DNA from: Nocardioides furvisabuli
Lineage (GTDB): Bacteria; Actinomycetota; Actinomycetes; Propionibacteriales; Nocardioidaceae
Assembly (NCBI RefSeq): GCF_021083185.1
Contig: NZ_JAIGQB010000006.1
Span: 62,001-126,000 of the forward strand
Reading direction: 5' to 3'
DNA: 64,000 nt
Shown here: piece by piece, positions 8,071-17,011 of the stretch
Numbering within the stretch: the stretch's first letter is position 1
How the letters are laid out: each line of letters starts with the position of its first letter
Translations under genes and position numbers: made by a program
Notes under the pieces: model-generated
Database searches by the model: none
Told to the model about the DNA's origin: nothing
What the model saw: the letters and a program-made list of their open reading frames with translations, nothing else

Positions 8071-9102
8071 GTGAGTGCCCAGGCCCCTTCCGCTGTCATC
8101 CTGATCCGCGCGACCAGGTTCGTTCCCAACCCGGCGACCGCTGCGGACAACGCCTTCCAGGCCGACGCCCCGGCCGGCCAGACCGAGGAGGCGACGTCCG
8201 CCGGCGCGCTGGCCGAGATGGACGCCCTCGCCGAGGCGCTGCGCGCGGTCGGCGTACGCGTCCACGTCTTCGACGACGACGACCACACCCGTCCCGACAG
8301 CGTCTTCCCCAACAACTGGCTGTCCACGCACGCCGGCGGCACCGTCGCGGTCTACCCGATGTACGCCTCCAACCGCCGCCACGAGCGTCGCAGCGACGTG
8401 CTGGAGATGCTGAAGTCGGAGTACCGCGTCCAGGCGATCGTCGACTACTCCGGCCTCGAGCCGGACGGCATCTTCCTCGAGGGCACCGGCGCGATGGTGC
8501 TCGACCACGTCTCCCGCGTCGCCTACGCCGCCCGCAGCTACCGCGCCGACGTCGCGGTGCTGGAGCGCTTCTGCACCGACTTCAACTACGAGCCGATGGC
8601 CTTCGACGCGGTGGACTCCGACGGGATCCCGGTCTACCACACCAACGTCATCGCCTGCGTCGGCACGCACGTCGCCCTCTTCGCGCTCGACATGATCCCC
8701 GACGAGCACCGCCGCCAGCAGGTGCGCGAGCGGCTCGCCGTCACCGGGCGCACGATCGTCGAGCTGACGGAGGAGCAGATCCGGGAGTTCGCCGGCAACG
8801 CCGTCGAGCTGTGCGGACGTACGGCGGACGGCCGGCGTCGCTACGTGATGGCGATGTCGGCGCGGGCCAAGCGCTCGCTGCGTCCCGACCAGGTCGCTGC
8901 GATCGAGGAGTCGTGCGAGATCGTGGCGGTCGACATCCCCACCATCGAGCTCGCCGGTGGCTCGGTGCGCTGCATGATCGCCGGGGTGCACCTCGACCAC
9001 CGCCGCCCGCTGGCCGAGGCCGAGCTCAGCGCGGCGGTCGCCGCGATCAACGAGGACAATCCGGTCACGCCGGACGGGCGCTTCGTCGACGGCAACGCCT
9101 GA
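8071..9102 (+). CDS. CtlX-type arginine deiminase-related hydrolase
   Basis: A 343-residue member of the guanidino-group-modifying superfamily (amidinotransferase/DDAH fold). Landmarks are PDSVFPNNW, FLEGTGAMVLD, YHTNVIACVG (the conserved His) and GGSVRCMIAGVHL with the likely nucleophilic Cys301 near the C-terminus. The overall pattern fits the CtlX group described as citrulline utilisation hydrolases. Dimethylarginine or arginine hydrolysis is an alternative, since active-site motifs do not separate these. No ornithine aminotransferase or rocF-like partner is adjacent. It is convergent with the ceramidase-like gene, 15 nt away. Confidence 0.82.
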   Translation: MSAQAPSAVILIRATRFVPNPATAADNAFQADAPAGQTEEATSAGALAEMDALAEALRAVGVRVHVFDDDDHTRPDSVFPNNWLSTHAGGTVAVYPMYASNRRHERRSDVLEMLKSEYRVQAIVDYSGLEPDGIFLEGTGAMVLDHVSRVAYAARSYRADVAVLERFCTDFNYEPMAFDAVDSDGIPVYHTNVIACVGTHVALFALDMIPDEHRRQQVRERLAVTGRTIVELTEEQIREFAGNAVELCGRTADGRRRYVMAMSARAKRSLRPDQVAAIEESCEIVAVDIPTIELAGGSVRCMIAGVHLDHRRPLAEAELSAAVAAINEDNPVTPDGRFVDGNA

Positions 9103-9117
9103 GTCGACGCGGGTGGG

Positions 9118-9900
9118 TCAGGTGGCCCGCAGCTCGGAGGCGTAGAGCCGGTAGAGCCAGTACGCCGCGACCGCGCAGAGCAGGTGCCACGCGGCGTGCC
9201 CCTGCAGCAGCGAGTCGGGGTCGCACCAGCCGGCGTTGCTGAGCAGCCAGATCGCGAAGGCGACGAGCATCGCGGTCACCGCCACGACGCCGTGGCGGAA
9301 CACCCGGCTGGTCTCGCCTCGGCGCCAGAGTGCGGTCTCCAGGACGACGGCGCCGAGCAGCAGCACGCCGAAGGCGAGGTTGCCGGAGTAGTTGACCACC
9401 GGGACCGGGTCGGGCCAGAGCCCGATGAGCTCGCACGCGGCCACGCAGGCGACGTACGCCGCCACGAAGCCGGCGGTCCCACGGCGGGTCCACCGCGCCC
9501 ACGCCCAGGCCGCGGCGAAGCCGGCGACGAGGTACATGCTCAGCATGTCGAGGTGGCCGCCCCACGCGCTCTGCGTGGCGTGCATGGCGGCGGAGCCCGG
9601 TCCCAGCAGCACGACGACGCACGCGAAGAGCGTCGCGACGCCCGCCGACATCACGGGCCGGGTGCTGGGCCCGCGATGTCGACGGTGCTGCGCGTGGTGG
9701 GCGACGAGAAGCCCGGCCACGACGAAGCCGAGGTTGGACAGCGTGTTGGCCGGCTGCGCGATCGCGCCGGGTCGCGCCCGTTCGCAGAAGTTGGCGCCCC
9801 GCCCGACGTCGGGGCCGAGCCAGCCCTGGGCGACCGCCAGGGCGAGGAGCGCCGTCGACCCGGCCGCGACCGCGACGGTGGTGGTGAGGGGTCGCGGCAC
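9118..9900 (-). CDS. ceramidase (alkaline ceramidase fold) family membrane protein
   Basis: A 260-residue multi-pass protein with about seven helices. It contains the family signatures FCE near residue 38, QPANTLSNLGFV, GPGSAAMHAT, LDMLSMYLVAG and, near the C-terminus, WCDPDSLLQGHAAWHLL. The conserved Glu, Asp and His residues bind the catalytic zinc in alkaline ceramidases of the CREST superfamily. The substrate in bacteria lacking ceramide is unknown and could be another amide-linked lipid. The GTG start lies 19 nt downstream of the phoX-like stop, so co-transcription with that gene is plausible. Confidence 0.8.
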   Translation of the reverse strand: MPRPLTTTVAVAAGSTALLALAVAQGWLGPDVGRGANFCERARPGAIAQPANTLSNLGFVVAGLLVAHHAQHRRHRGPSTRPVMSAGVATLFACVVVLLGPGSAAMHATQSAWGGHLDMLSMYLVAGFAAAWAWARWTRRGTAGFVAAYVACVAACELIGLWPDPVPVVNYSGNLAFGVLLLGAVVLETALWRRGETSRVFRHGVVAVTAMLVAFAIWLLSNAGWCDPDSLLQGHAAWHLLCAVAAYWLYRLYASELRAT

Positions 9901-9919
9901 GGGTCGATCGTAGGGCTCC

Positions 9920-11941
9920 TCAGGCGCGTGTCACCTGGACCACGCTCGGGCGCGGGCCGGCGAACGACCCGGCGCCGGTGGTCGAGCCGGTCGGCACGTA
10001 GTCGGGGAAGCGCGACTGCGGCGCGGCCCACGAGCCGTCCTCGCCCGGGTGCTGGACGGCCACGAAGACCGACCCGTCGCGGTCGTGGATGACCGGTCCG
10101 CACGTCTCCGCACCCGACGGGACGGCCAGGAACTGCTGCACGCGGCCGCGCTCGCGACCCTCGACGGGCACCTTGAAGAGGCCGTCGTTGAGCTTGATCG
10201 CGCTCGGCTGGCCGTCGGTCGAGATCCAGAGGTTGCCCTCGCTGTCGAAGGCGACGTTGTCGGGGCACGAGATCGGGGACACGGGCCCGGTCCACCCGCC
10301 GAAGTAGGTCCCGGCAGAGGCGGCGTCGCCGCAGATGAGGAACAGGTTCCACGTGAAGGTCGCCGCCGTGTGGTCGCCACCGGTCGGGAGCATCTCGACC
10401 ACGTGTCCGTCCTTGTTGGCCGGGCGCGGGTTGGGCTCGGTGGGGCCCTCCTTGCCGACCTTGCCACGGTCGGTGTTGTTGGTGCACGCGACGTAGATGC
10501 GCCCGCTGCGCAGGCTGGGCTCCACGTCCTCGGGCCGATCCATCTTCGTGGGCTGCACGGCATCGGCGGCCAGGCGGGTGTAGACCAGCACCTCCTCGAT
10601 CGTGAAGCCCGGCACCATCGAGCGGCCGTCGCGGGTGAGCGGGATCCACTCGCCCGTGCCGTCGCTCACGCCGTCCTCGAGGCCGTCGCCGGTGAAGCGG
10701 GCCACCGACAGGTCGCCCTCACTGAGCAGGCGCAGGTTGTGGCGGCGGGCGCGGGCGCTGTTGCCGGGCTGCATCCGGTCGCGGGAGACGAAGCGGTAGA
10801 GGTAGTCGAAGCGCTCGTCGTCGCCCATGTAGGCCACCACGTGGCCGTCGCGGTTGACGATGACGTTTGCGCCCTCGTGCTTGAAGCGGCCCATGGCGGT
10901 GTGCTTGACCGGGGTGGACGTCGGGTCGCTGGGGTCGAGCTCGACGATCCAGCCGAAGCGGTTCGGCTCGTTGCGGTAGGCCTCGGTCGTGGCGTCCCAG
11001 CGCGGGTCGACCGAGCGCCAGTTGCGGCTGTCCTGGGTGGCGGAGAGGCCGTAGCGGGCCTCCTTCGGGTCGGTGCCGGTCGCGCGGAAGTACTGGTTGA
11101 AGTTCTCCTCGCCGGACAGGACCGTGCCCCATGGCGTGGTGCCACCGGCGCAGTTGTTCATGGTGCCGCGCACGGTGCGACCGGTGGGGTCCGCCGCGGT
11201 CTTCAGCAGGTCGGAGCCCGCTGCGGGGCCGTCGACGGTGAACGGGGAGTCGAGGGTGATGCGGCGGTTCAGGCGCGCGCCCGGGACGTACGTCCACGCG
11301 TCGCCGCGCCGACGTCGCTCGAGCTCGACGACCGACATCCCGTGCGCGGCCCAGGCCGTGCGGATGACGGTCTCGGGGTCCGTGCCGGGCGGGAACATGA
11401 TGCCCTCGTTGGTGTACTCGTGGTTGCACACGAGCAGGGCGCGCGTCCCGGCGCGGTTGGTCTCGATGATGTCGAGGTAGTCGTTGTTGTAGCCGAACTG
11501 GCCGGCCTGCGCCTCGGGGGACTGGCGGGTGGCGTCGAAGTCCGGCGCACCGGCGAGGATCGGGTCGCCCCAGCGCAGGATCGGGTCCCAGCGGTAGCCG
11601 GCAGGGACGGTCACGTCGTCGACCGTCGTGGCGGCCGGGGCGATTGGCGAGAAGGCGAGGCGCTTCGGCCCGCCGTGACCGGGCTTCGGCCGGGCGGCAC
11701 CCGGGGAGGCGGCCACCGGGCCGCCCACCGCGGTCAGTGCGGCGACGGTGAGGCCGGTGCCCACGACGGAGCGGCGACTGAGCGCGTTGGCGGCGATGTC
11801 GCGGAAGTAGGACGTCTCGGTGGTGTTCGGGACCTCTTGGAAGCAGGCGTCGCCGCAGCGGAGGTGGCAGGTGACCGGGCTGCGGTTGCCGTGCGTGCGG
11901 TTGACCATCGGGAGCAGGGTGCGGCTCTGGTGAGGAGTCAT
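9920..11941 (-). CDS. PhoX-family alkaline phosphatase, Tat-exported
   Basis: A 673-residue DUF839/PhoX protein. The N-terminus shows the family hallmark VTCHLRCGDACF followed by a twin-arginine motif in ALSRRSVVGTG and a hydrophobic stretch ending in ASPG, so it is probably exported folded through Tat. Later motifs include DGPAAGSDLLKT, NNCAGGTTPWGT, ENFNQYF and GPVIHDRDGSVF, the propeller elements that hold iron and calcium in PhoX. PhoX enzymes release phosphate from monoesters outside the cell. The ATG at 11941 is preferred because it includes the conserved Cys-rich leader. It follows another secreted phosphodiesterase-type gene, 142 nt upstream on the same strand. Confidence 0.85.
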   Translation of the reverse strand: MTPHQSRTLLPMVNRTHGNRSPVTCHLRCGDACFQEVPNTTETSYFRDIAANALSRRSVVGTGLTVAALTAVGGPVAASPGAARPKPGHGGPKRLAFSPIAPAATTVDDVTVPAGYRWDPILRWGDPILAGAPDFDATRQSPEAQAGQFGYNNDYLDIIETNRAGTRALLVCNHEYTNEGIMFPPGTDPETVIRTAWAAHGMSVVELERRRRGDAWTYVPGARLNRRITLDSPFTVDGPAAGSDLLKTAADPTGRTVRGTMNNCAGGTTPWGTVLSGEENFNQYFRATGTDPKEARYGLSATQDSRNWRSVDPRWDATTEAYRNEPNRFGWIVELDPSDPTSTPVKHTAMGRFKHEGANVIVNRDGHVVAYMGDDERFDYLYRFVSRDRMQPGNSARARRHNLRLLSEGDLSVARFTGDGLEDGVSDGTGEWIPLTRDGRSMVPGFTIEEVLVYTRLAADAVQPTKMDRPEDVEPSLRSGRIYVACTNNTDRGKVGKEGPTEPNPRPANKDGHVVEMLPTGGDHTAATFTWNLFLICGDAASAGTYFGGWTGPVSPISCPDNVAFDSEGNLWISTDGQPSAIKLNDGLFKVPVEGRERGRVQQFLAVPSGAETCGPVIHDRDGSVFVAVQHPGEDGSWAAPQSRFPDYVPTGSTTGAGSFAGPRPSVVQVTRA

Positions 11942-12083
11942 CGGGAGGGCTTTCCGAGAGGAGGGTGGGCGGACCCCCCGACTCTCACCGCCCACGTCGC
12001 CGCGCGGAGGGCCGGCGGATGGACGTCGGGTGAACGGCACCCGACCCGTCCGCGAATCCGCGCTCTGCTCGACGGATCTGCGG

Positions 12084-13373
12084 TCAGCGGCCGTGTGCTC
12101 CGGTGGGTCGCACGTCCACCCAGACCAGGCGGTGGTCGCTGGCCGGGAAGGGGAAGGTGCCGACGAGGCGGAAGAGCGGGTCGTCGGACTCGGGCCAGAA
12201 CACGCCTGCGTCACGGACCTTGGTCGAGCGGTCGGGAAGGACGTAGTCGGCGCGGAGGTTGCCGGGACCGTTGGGCAGCGCATCGGCGAAGTCCGCGGTG
12301 TCCTGCGCCGCCGGGCCCGCGTGGTCGAGATTGGCGCCTGCGTCTCGGGCGGCTGCCTCGACCGCGCCGGCCGAGCGCGGGTGCGGGTCGCGGACGCGCG
12401 GGTGCTCGAGCAGCTGGAGGATCGCGTCGTCGAAGGAGTCGCCGTCGAAGGGGTCGGCGTTCTGGTCGCCGGCGACGACAAACCGGCTGCCGCGCGGCAG
12501 GCCGCCGTAGGTGCCCTCGTCGTCGTAGAGGTAGTCGGCTCGGTCGCTGACGTAGTCGGCCCACAGCCGGATCTCGTCGTGGTTGCGGGTGCCGTTGCGG
12601 TCCTCGGCGCCGTCGAAGGTGGGCGGCGTCGGGTGCGAGACGAGGAAGTGGACGGTGCGCCCGCCGATGCGGATCGGCACGTCCCAGTGCGACTTCGACG
12701 ACAGGCGTACGGCGTCGAGCTCGGCGGGGGAGTACCAGTCCGCGGGCTCGGGCGTGGCCGGGTCGTCGGGCAGCACGGCGCCGGGCATGTCCTTCCACAG
12801 GAAGCGCTGGAAGGTGCGCACCTCGTCGGTGGCGATCGGGTGCTTGGAGTAGACGACCATGCCGTACTGGCCGGGGAAGGTGCCGAAGCCGAACGCGTCG
12901 TTGCCGCCACCGATCGTGCCGTTGTTGTCGAGGTCGAGTCCGCTCGGGACGCCGGTGTTGACGGGGGCGACGTAGTAGTAGGGGTAGTGGAGCGGGGCGG
13001 CGCCCCGGTGCCCGACCTCGAGGTAGTTGTCGCGGAACAGCTCCGCGGCGCGACCACCCGCGACGTAGTCGAACTCGTTGATGAGCAGCACGTCGGGGTC
13101 GGTGCGCTGGATGGTCTCCGCGACGGCCGCGGCCTGGGCGTTGTCCGGGGTCGACAGGTCGCGCACCAGGTCGCCCTCGGCGAACCGGTTGAGCGAGGCG
13201 TTGAAGGTCGCGAAGCGCACGTCCGCGGGCTTGGCGCTCCTGCGTGCGTCGATGCCTGTGCCACCTGCGCTGGCCGGGATGGTCAGCAACGAGGCGGTGA
13301 GCCCGCCGAGGGCGAGGGCGGCCGCGCCTGCGAGGGCGAGGCGGGAGCGGTGGGGCGTGGGCCGAGGGAGCAT
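12084..13373 (-). CDS. secreted endonuclease/exonuclease/phosphatase (EEP) family protein
   Basis: A 429-residue protein with a signal peptide (residues 1-36, ending near ASA-G) and an EEP domain. Readable motifs are VRFATFNASLNR, DPDVLLINEFD (metal-binding Glu), HFLVSHPTPP, RFVVAGDQNADPFDGD (Asp/Asn of the active site) and the C-terminal PASDHRLVWVD with the catalytic Asp-His. It should cleave phosphodiesters or phosphomonoesters outside the cell, on DNA, RNA or lipid head groups. Placed upstream of the PhoX gene, it probably belongs to a phosphate-scavenging unit. I could not identify a clear Pho box. Confidence 0.85.
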   Translation of the reverse strand: MLPRPTPHRSRLALAGAAALALGGLTASLLTIPASAGGTGIDARRSAKPADVRFATFNASLNRFAEGDLVRDLSTPDNAQAAAVAETIQRTDPDVLLINEFDYVAGGRAAELFRDNYLEVGHRGAAPLHYPYYYVAPVNTGVPSGLDLDNNGTIGGGNDAFGFGTFPGQYGMVVYSKHPIATDEVRTFQRFLWKDMPGAVLPDDPATPEPADWYSPAELDAVRLSSKSHWDVPIRIGGRTVHFLVSHPTPPTFDGAEDRNGTRNHDEIRLWADYVSDRADYLYDDEGTYGGLPRGSRFVVAGDQNADPFDGDSFDDAILQLLEHPRVRDPHPRSAGAVEAAARDAGANLDHAGPAAQDTADFADALPNGPGNLRADYVLPDRSTKVRDAGVFWPESDDPLFRLVGTFPFPASDHRLVWVDVRPTGAHGR

Positions 13374-13557
13374 CCGAGTACCTTCCGAGGGGGCCCGGCC
13401 AACCTACGACGGACGTCCGACACGACGAAAGGTGGCCCGGCTGCTGTTGGCGCAGGTCTCACCCGGTGTTCACCTCACGCGACCTCGCGAGGACGCGCTG
13501 GACCACCTCTGTCGACCGAGTGCGCGGGTCTGGTACCCGAAGTGGTGCCGCGCTCTC

Positions 13558-13604
13558 GGTGGTCGAGTAGTCGAGCGAGGACCGAGCGAGACGTGTCGAG
13601 CCCC
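13558..13604. repeat. intergenic palindromic repeat of the 'GGTCGAGTAG...TGTCGAGCCC' type
   Basis: The segment starts GGTGGTCGAGTAG, has an internal GAGCGAGGACCGAGCGAG stretch and ends GTGTCGAGCCC. From general knowledge, Nocardioides and related genomes carry many intergenic copies of a similar element (TCGAGTAG...GCGAGC...TATCGAGAC). This is a diverged copy. Its position just in front of the DUF222/HNH gene is also typical. The copy number cannot be judged from one window. Confidence 0.55.
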
Positions 13605-13675
13605 CTCCTCACCCCAACCCAGATCTTGATCGTTCCTCGTGCTTCCCGTCGTGGCCTAGCGTCGGAGCCTCCCTC

Positions 13676-13681
13676 TAGAAT
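13676..13681 (+). promoter_or_regulatory. -10 box for the HNH gene
   Basis: TAGAAT lies 7 nt before the ATG at 13689, pointing to a leaderless transcript. It is a close match to the consensus TATAAT. Confidence 0.5.
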
Positions 13682-13688
13682 CGAACGC

Positions 13689-15119
13689 ATGATCGAGGCG
13701 CAGGCGGGACCCGGAGCAGGTGAGGTCGAGGACCTCACCGCCTCGGACCTGCTCGCGCTCGCCCGTGGCTCGAAGACTGCCGAGGACCGCGCGGCCGCGG
13801 AGCTCCTTCAGGTTGCTGCCCGGTGGGCCGACCTCCACCCGCCCGAGTCGATTCACTCCGCGGCGTCGTTCGCGGTCGCGGGGTGTGAGCACGAGGAGCC
13901 CATCGCCGGCCCCGGCACGCCGCTGGTGGCGGAGTTCTGCGTCGCCGAGCTCGGCGCTGTCTTGGGCATCACCAGCGTGTCGGCGAAGAAGCTCATCGGT
14001 CACGCCCTCGAGCTGCGCCACCGACTGCCGCGGCTCTGGAGCCAGGTGCATGCCGGCCGGGTGCCGGTCTGGCGCGCCCGCGCGGTTGCGGAGGTCACGA
14101 TCCACTGCACCCCGGCCCTCACCCGTGAGGCAGCCGCGTTCGTGGACGCGCAGGTCGTCGCGGTCGCAGGTCGGATCGGTCCCGCACAGCTGGACCGCCT
14201 CGTTGCGGAGACCATCAAGAGGTTCGACCTCGCGACCGCCGACCCGGCCGCCGACCCGGAGGACGGGTACCTCCACGTCGACCCGCGCCACGTCACGATC
14301 CACGACCAGGACGTCCACTTCGCCGGCACCGTGCGGCTGGAAGCGGAGGTCGACCTGGCCGACGGACTCGACCTCCACCAGGCCCTCGCCCACAGAGCCG
14401 CCACCCTCAAGGCCCTCGGGTCCGAGCTGCCGCTCGACGCACGCCGCGCGAAGGCGCTGGGCGACCTGGCTCGTACGCAGACCGCGCTCGCCCTCTTCCA
14501 GCACGGACACACCAACCGCTCGGACGACGGGCAGGACCTGCCGGTCGCGCGGGAAGTCGTGCTCCACGCCCACGTCGACGCCACCCTGTCCGGCGACACC
14601 ACGACCTTCGGGCCTACCGGACGCCTCGAGGAGGGCCAGCGGCTGGTCCTGCTCGACCAGCTCAAGAGCTGGTGCGGCGATTCGCGCACGAAGGTCACCG
14701 TCAAGCCGGTCATCGACCTCAACGCTGAGAAGTCTGCGCCGGGCTACGCGATCCCGGACCGGATCCGCGACCACATCACCCTCCGCGACCGAACCTGTGT
14801 TTTCCCGTGGTGCGGTCGCCCCGCCCGGGGCTGCGACGTCGACCACGTCACCGAGTACGACCATGACGCCGACGCAGAAGGTCGACCACAGCCCGGGCCG
14901 ACGCACACCGACAACCTTGCGGCCTTGTGCCGGTTCCACCACCGGCTCAAGACCCACACCGCCTGGCACTACCGGATGACCGCGCCGGGAGTGTTCGAGT
15001 GGACCAGCCCGCACGGCCATCGCTACCGCCGCGACCGCAGCGGGACCACCGCGCTCGACCCACCCGACCCCGGTCCACCCGAGCTCGGCCCACCCTCGAT
15101 CCCGTCACCTCGAAGATGA
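13689..15119 (+). CDS. DUF222 / HNH endonuclease domain protein (13E12-type)
   Basis: A 476-residue protein. The N-terminal two thirds match the alpha-helical DUF222 region of mycobacterial 13E12-type repeat proteins. The C-terminal HNH domain reads RTCVFPWCGR, then CDVDHVTEYDHD, then DNLAALCRFHHRLKT: paired Cys residues for a structural zinc and the His-Asn-His catalytic residues, all present. It is predicted to be a metal-dependent nuclease. Such genes occur in many dispersed copies in actinobacteria and may be mobile or selfish, but no inteins, inverted ends or target duplications are visible here. A hairpin follows the stop. Confidence 0.85.
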   Translation: MIEAQAGPGAGEVEDLTASDLLALARGSKTAEDRAAAELLQVAARWADLHPPESIHSAASFAVAGCEHEEPIAGPGTPLVAEFCVAELGAVLGITSVSAKKLIGHALELRHRLPRLWSQVHAGRVPVWRARAVAEVTIHCTPALTREAAAFVDAQVVAVAGRIGPAQLDRLVAETIKRFDLATADPAADPEDGYLHVDPRHVTIHDQDVHFAGTVRLEAEVDLADGLDLHQALAHRAATLKALGSELPLDARRAKALGDLARTQTALALFQHGHTNRSDDGQDLPVAREVVLHAHVDATLSGDTTTFGPTGRLEEGQRLVLLDQLKSWCGDSRTKVTVKPVIDLNAEKSAPGYAIPDRIRDHITLRDRTCVFPWCGRPARGCDVDHVTEYDHDADAEGRPQPGPTHTDNLAALCRFHHRLKTHTAWHYRMTAPGVFEWTSPHGHRYRRDRSGTTALDPPDPGPPELGPPSIPSPRR

Positions 15120-15131
15120 CCCCGCCCCACA

Positions 15132-15156
15132 CCCCGCCACCCACGAGGAGGCGGGG
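15132..15156 (+). terminator. GC-rich hairpin after the HNH gene
   Basis: Arms CCCCGCC (15132-15138) and GGCGGGG (15150-15156) with an 11-nt loop start 12 nt past the stop codon. There is no U-tract, which is normal for terminator-like hairpins in high-GC actinobacteria. Confidence 0.45.
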
Positions 15157-15199
15157 CGACAGGCACGCCCGCAGGTCCCCATCCGTCGGCGTGGCGTGG

Positions 15200-15572
15200 T
15201 CAGCCCGCGGGGCGCGGGCCGGCATGGCCGCCGGGGCACGACCCCGCCACCGTCCCGCACCCAGACCTGGCTCATCGGGCATCCGGAAGGCCTCGGGCTC
15301 ACCGTCAGCAGCCAGCACCACGTCAGCCACCTCTGCGTGCAGCACGGCGGTGTCGCCGAACCACGACGCTGGGGTCGCCAAGACCTGCGTCCCCAGCAGG
15401 TCGTGCCCCGGGTGTTGCGTGCCACGTACTCCGCTCGGTCGAACACCTGACCGGTGTGGGTGGTCCGGCGGAAGCCCGGGTGATGCAGGACGAGGAGCTG
15501 GGCGGCATCGCCCCGGACGAGGGCGTCAGCTCGCGCCTCGGCGACGCTGACGACAGCGGCTTGGTCGTCCAT
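15200..15572 (-). pseudogene. decayed SnoaL/DUF4440-like (NTF2 fold) gene with several frameshifts
   Basis: Read leftward from an ATG at 15572, the first segment begins MDDQAAVVSVAEARADALV and continues to FDRAEYVARNTRGT. The frame must then shift to read LLGTQVLATPASWFGDTAVLHAEV and PEAFRM, shift back for QVWVRDGGG, and shift a third time for the terminal GHAGPRPAG and a TGA at 15200-15202. Together these pieces reproduce, in order, a DUF4440/SnoaL-like protein of about 120 residues. Three shifts within 370 nt make true decay likelier than one sequencing error. It is adjacent to the HNH gene, convergent with it. Confidence 0.7.
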
Positions 15573-15696
15573 GGGCGACGAGGTGCCACCGCTGACGGTG
15601 ACGGGTCTCGATGCGCCCGCTCGGCCCTCGCACGCTGCGTGACCAGCGAAGCGACGACGAGCCGACTCGGCGACGAGACGGTGCGCGCCGCCTGAC

Positions 15697-16323
15697 ATGC
15701 TGGCGCGCGTGATCCCCAGCCCGCGCCGTACGGCGATGCTCCTGCTCGGCTGCGTCGTCCTCGGGACGGGAGTGGCGATGCTGCTGGCCGCAGACCTGGG
15801 GTCGGACGGCTACTCCACCCTCGTCAACGGCCTCGCGCTCACGACGGGTGTCGCCTTCTGGATCGTCAACCTCGTCGTGGGTGCGGTGTTCGTGACGATG
15901 GCGATGCTGCGCAAGGTCATCCCGGGCATCGGCACGGTCGTGCAGGTCGTCCTGGTCGGGGTGGTGGTCGACGTGGCCCTCGGGCTGTTGACGACTCCGG
16001 ACGACCTCGTGTGGCGAGCAGTACTGCTCGTGGCGGCGTTCCCGGTGCTCGCGATCGGCATCGCCCTCTACCTCGGCAGCCACACCGGAGCCGGACCCGC
16101 CGAGGCCGCCGCCTTGGCCTGGGACCCGCCGGTGGCGTTCAGGTGGACCTACAGCGTCGTCCAGGGCGGGGGAGCGCTCGGCGGCTGGCTGCTGGGCGCC
16201 ACCGTCGGCGCGGGCACGCTCGCGGTGATCTTCCTCCTCGGCCCGGCGGTGGACCTGACCGCCCGGATGATGAGGGTCGATCTCCACCAGACGATGGATC
16301 CGGTGCGCGAGAACGCCACCTAG
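15697..16323 (+). CDS. YczE/YitT-like integral membrane protein
   Basis: A 208-residue protein with about five hydrophobic helices. The pattern of GVAMLLAADLGSDGYSTLVNGL near the N-terminus, where a broken first helix carries Asp-Leu-Gly, and LYLGSHTGAGPAEAAALA in the middle is that of the YczE/YyaS group. The biochemical function is unknown, and B. subtilis YczE is linked only loosely to Sfp. The ATG at 15697 is the first start giving a basic head before helix 1. The stop is 10 nt before the GPP34 gene. Confidence 0.65.
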   Translation: MLARVIPSPRRTAMLLLGCVVLGTGVAMLLAADLGSDGYSTLVNGLALTTGVAFWIVNLVVGAVFVTMAMLRKVIPGIGTVVQVVLVGVVVDVALGLLTTPDDLVWRAVLLVAAFPVLAIGIALYLGSHTGAGPAEAAALAWDPPVAFRWTYSVVQGGGALGGWLLGATVGAGTLAVIFLLGPAVDLTARMMRVDLHQTMDPVRENAT

Positions 16324-16333
16324 CGTGGGAGCC

Positions 16334-16993
16334 ATGTTGATCGCCGAAGAGCTCTTCCTCCTCCTGCGACGCGACGACGGCAAGCCGGAGAGCGCCATGG
16401 CGCACCGTGGCTACGGCTTCGCCGCGGCGCTGCTCACCGACCTCGTCGTGGCCGGGCGCATCACGCTCAGCGACGACAAGGACCCGCGCATGTCGATCCC
16501 GCACGCGGGACCGGTCGGGCATCCGGCGCTCGACGCCGCGATGACCCGCCTCGAGGCGCGAGACGGCAAGAAGCTGTCGTCGCTGGTGACGGACGGCAAA
16601 CTCGCCCGTGAGGCGGAGCTCGCCCGAGCACTGAGGGCGGCGGGCGTGATCAGGATCGAGGAGAAGCGCGTCCTGGGCCTCGTGCCCGAGAGCTACCCGG
16701 TTGTCGACCCCGAGCCCGAGCGGCGCGTGCGCGAGCGGTTGCGCACGGTCCTCCTGGGCGGTACGCCCTCGACGGGTGACGCGGCGCTGCTCGCCATCCT
16801 CCAGGGGCTCGGCCTGGCCCCGAAGGTGCTGGAGGACGAGAAGGGCGTCCTCGGCAAGAAGGAGCTCGCCCAGCGCATCGAGGAGGCGTCCGGCGACGTC
16901 GCGACCGGCGACGCGGTGGGCAAGGCGGTCGCGGCGATGAACACCGCGATGATGACCGCGGTCATCCTGCCGATCGTCGTGTCCGGCAGCTGA
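16334..16993 (+). CDS. GPP34 (GOLPH3-like) family phosphoprotein
   Basis: A 219-residue protein beginning MLIAEELFLLLRRDDGKP, the invariant opening of the GPP34/GOLPH3 fold, with GYGFAAALLTDLVVAGRITL next and a C-terminal stretch ending with hydrophobic residues. In eukaryotes GOLPH3 binds PI4P and tethers glycosyltransferases. The role of bacterial homologues is unknown. TAGCGT, overlapping the upstream stop, lies 7 nt before the ATG, which decides the start over an in-frame GTG at 16325. Confidence 0.8.
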   Translation: MLIAEELFLLLRRDDGKPESAMAHRGYGFAAALLTDLVVAGRITLSDDKDPRMSIPHAGPVGHPALDAAMTRLEARDGKKLSSLVTDGKLAREAELARALRAAGVIRIEEKRVLGLVPESYPVVDPEPERRVRERLRTVLLGGTPSTGDAALLAILQGLGLAPKVLEDEKGVLGKKELAQRIEEASGDVATGDAVGKAVAAMNTAMMTAVILPIVVSGS

Positions 16994-17011
16994 GCACGCG
17001 GGCCGCCGGCC

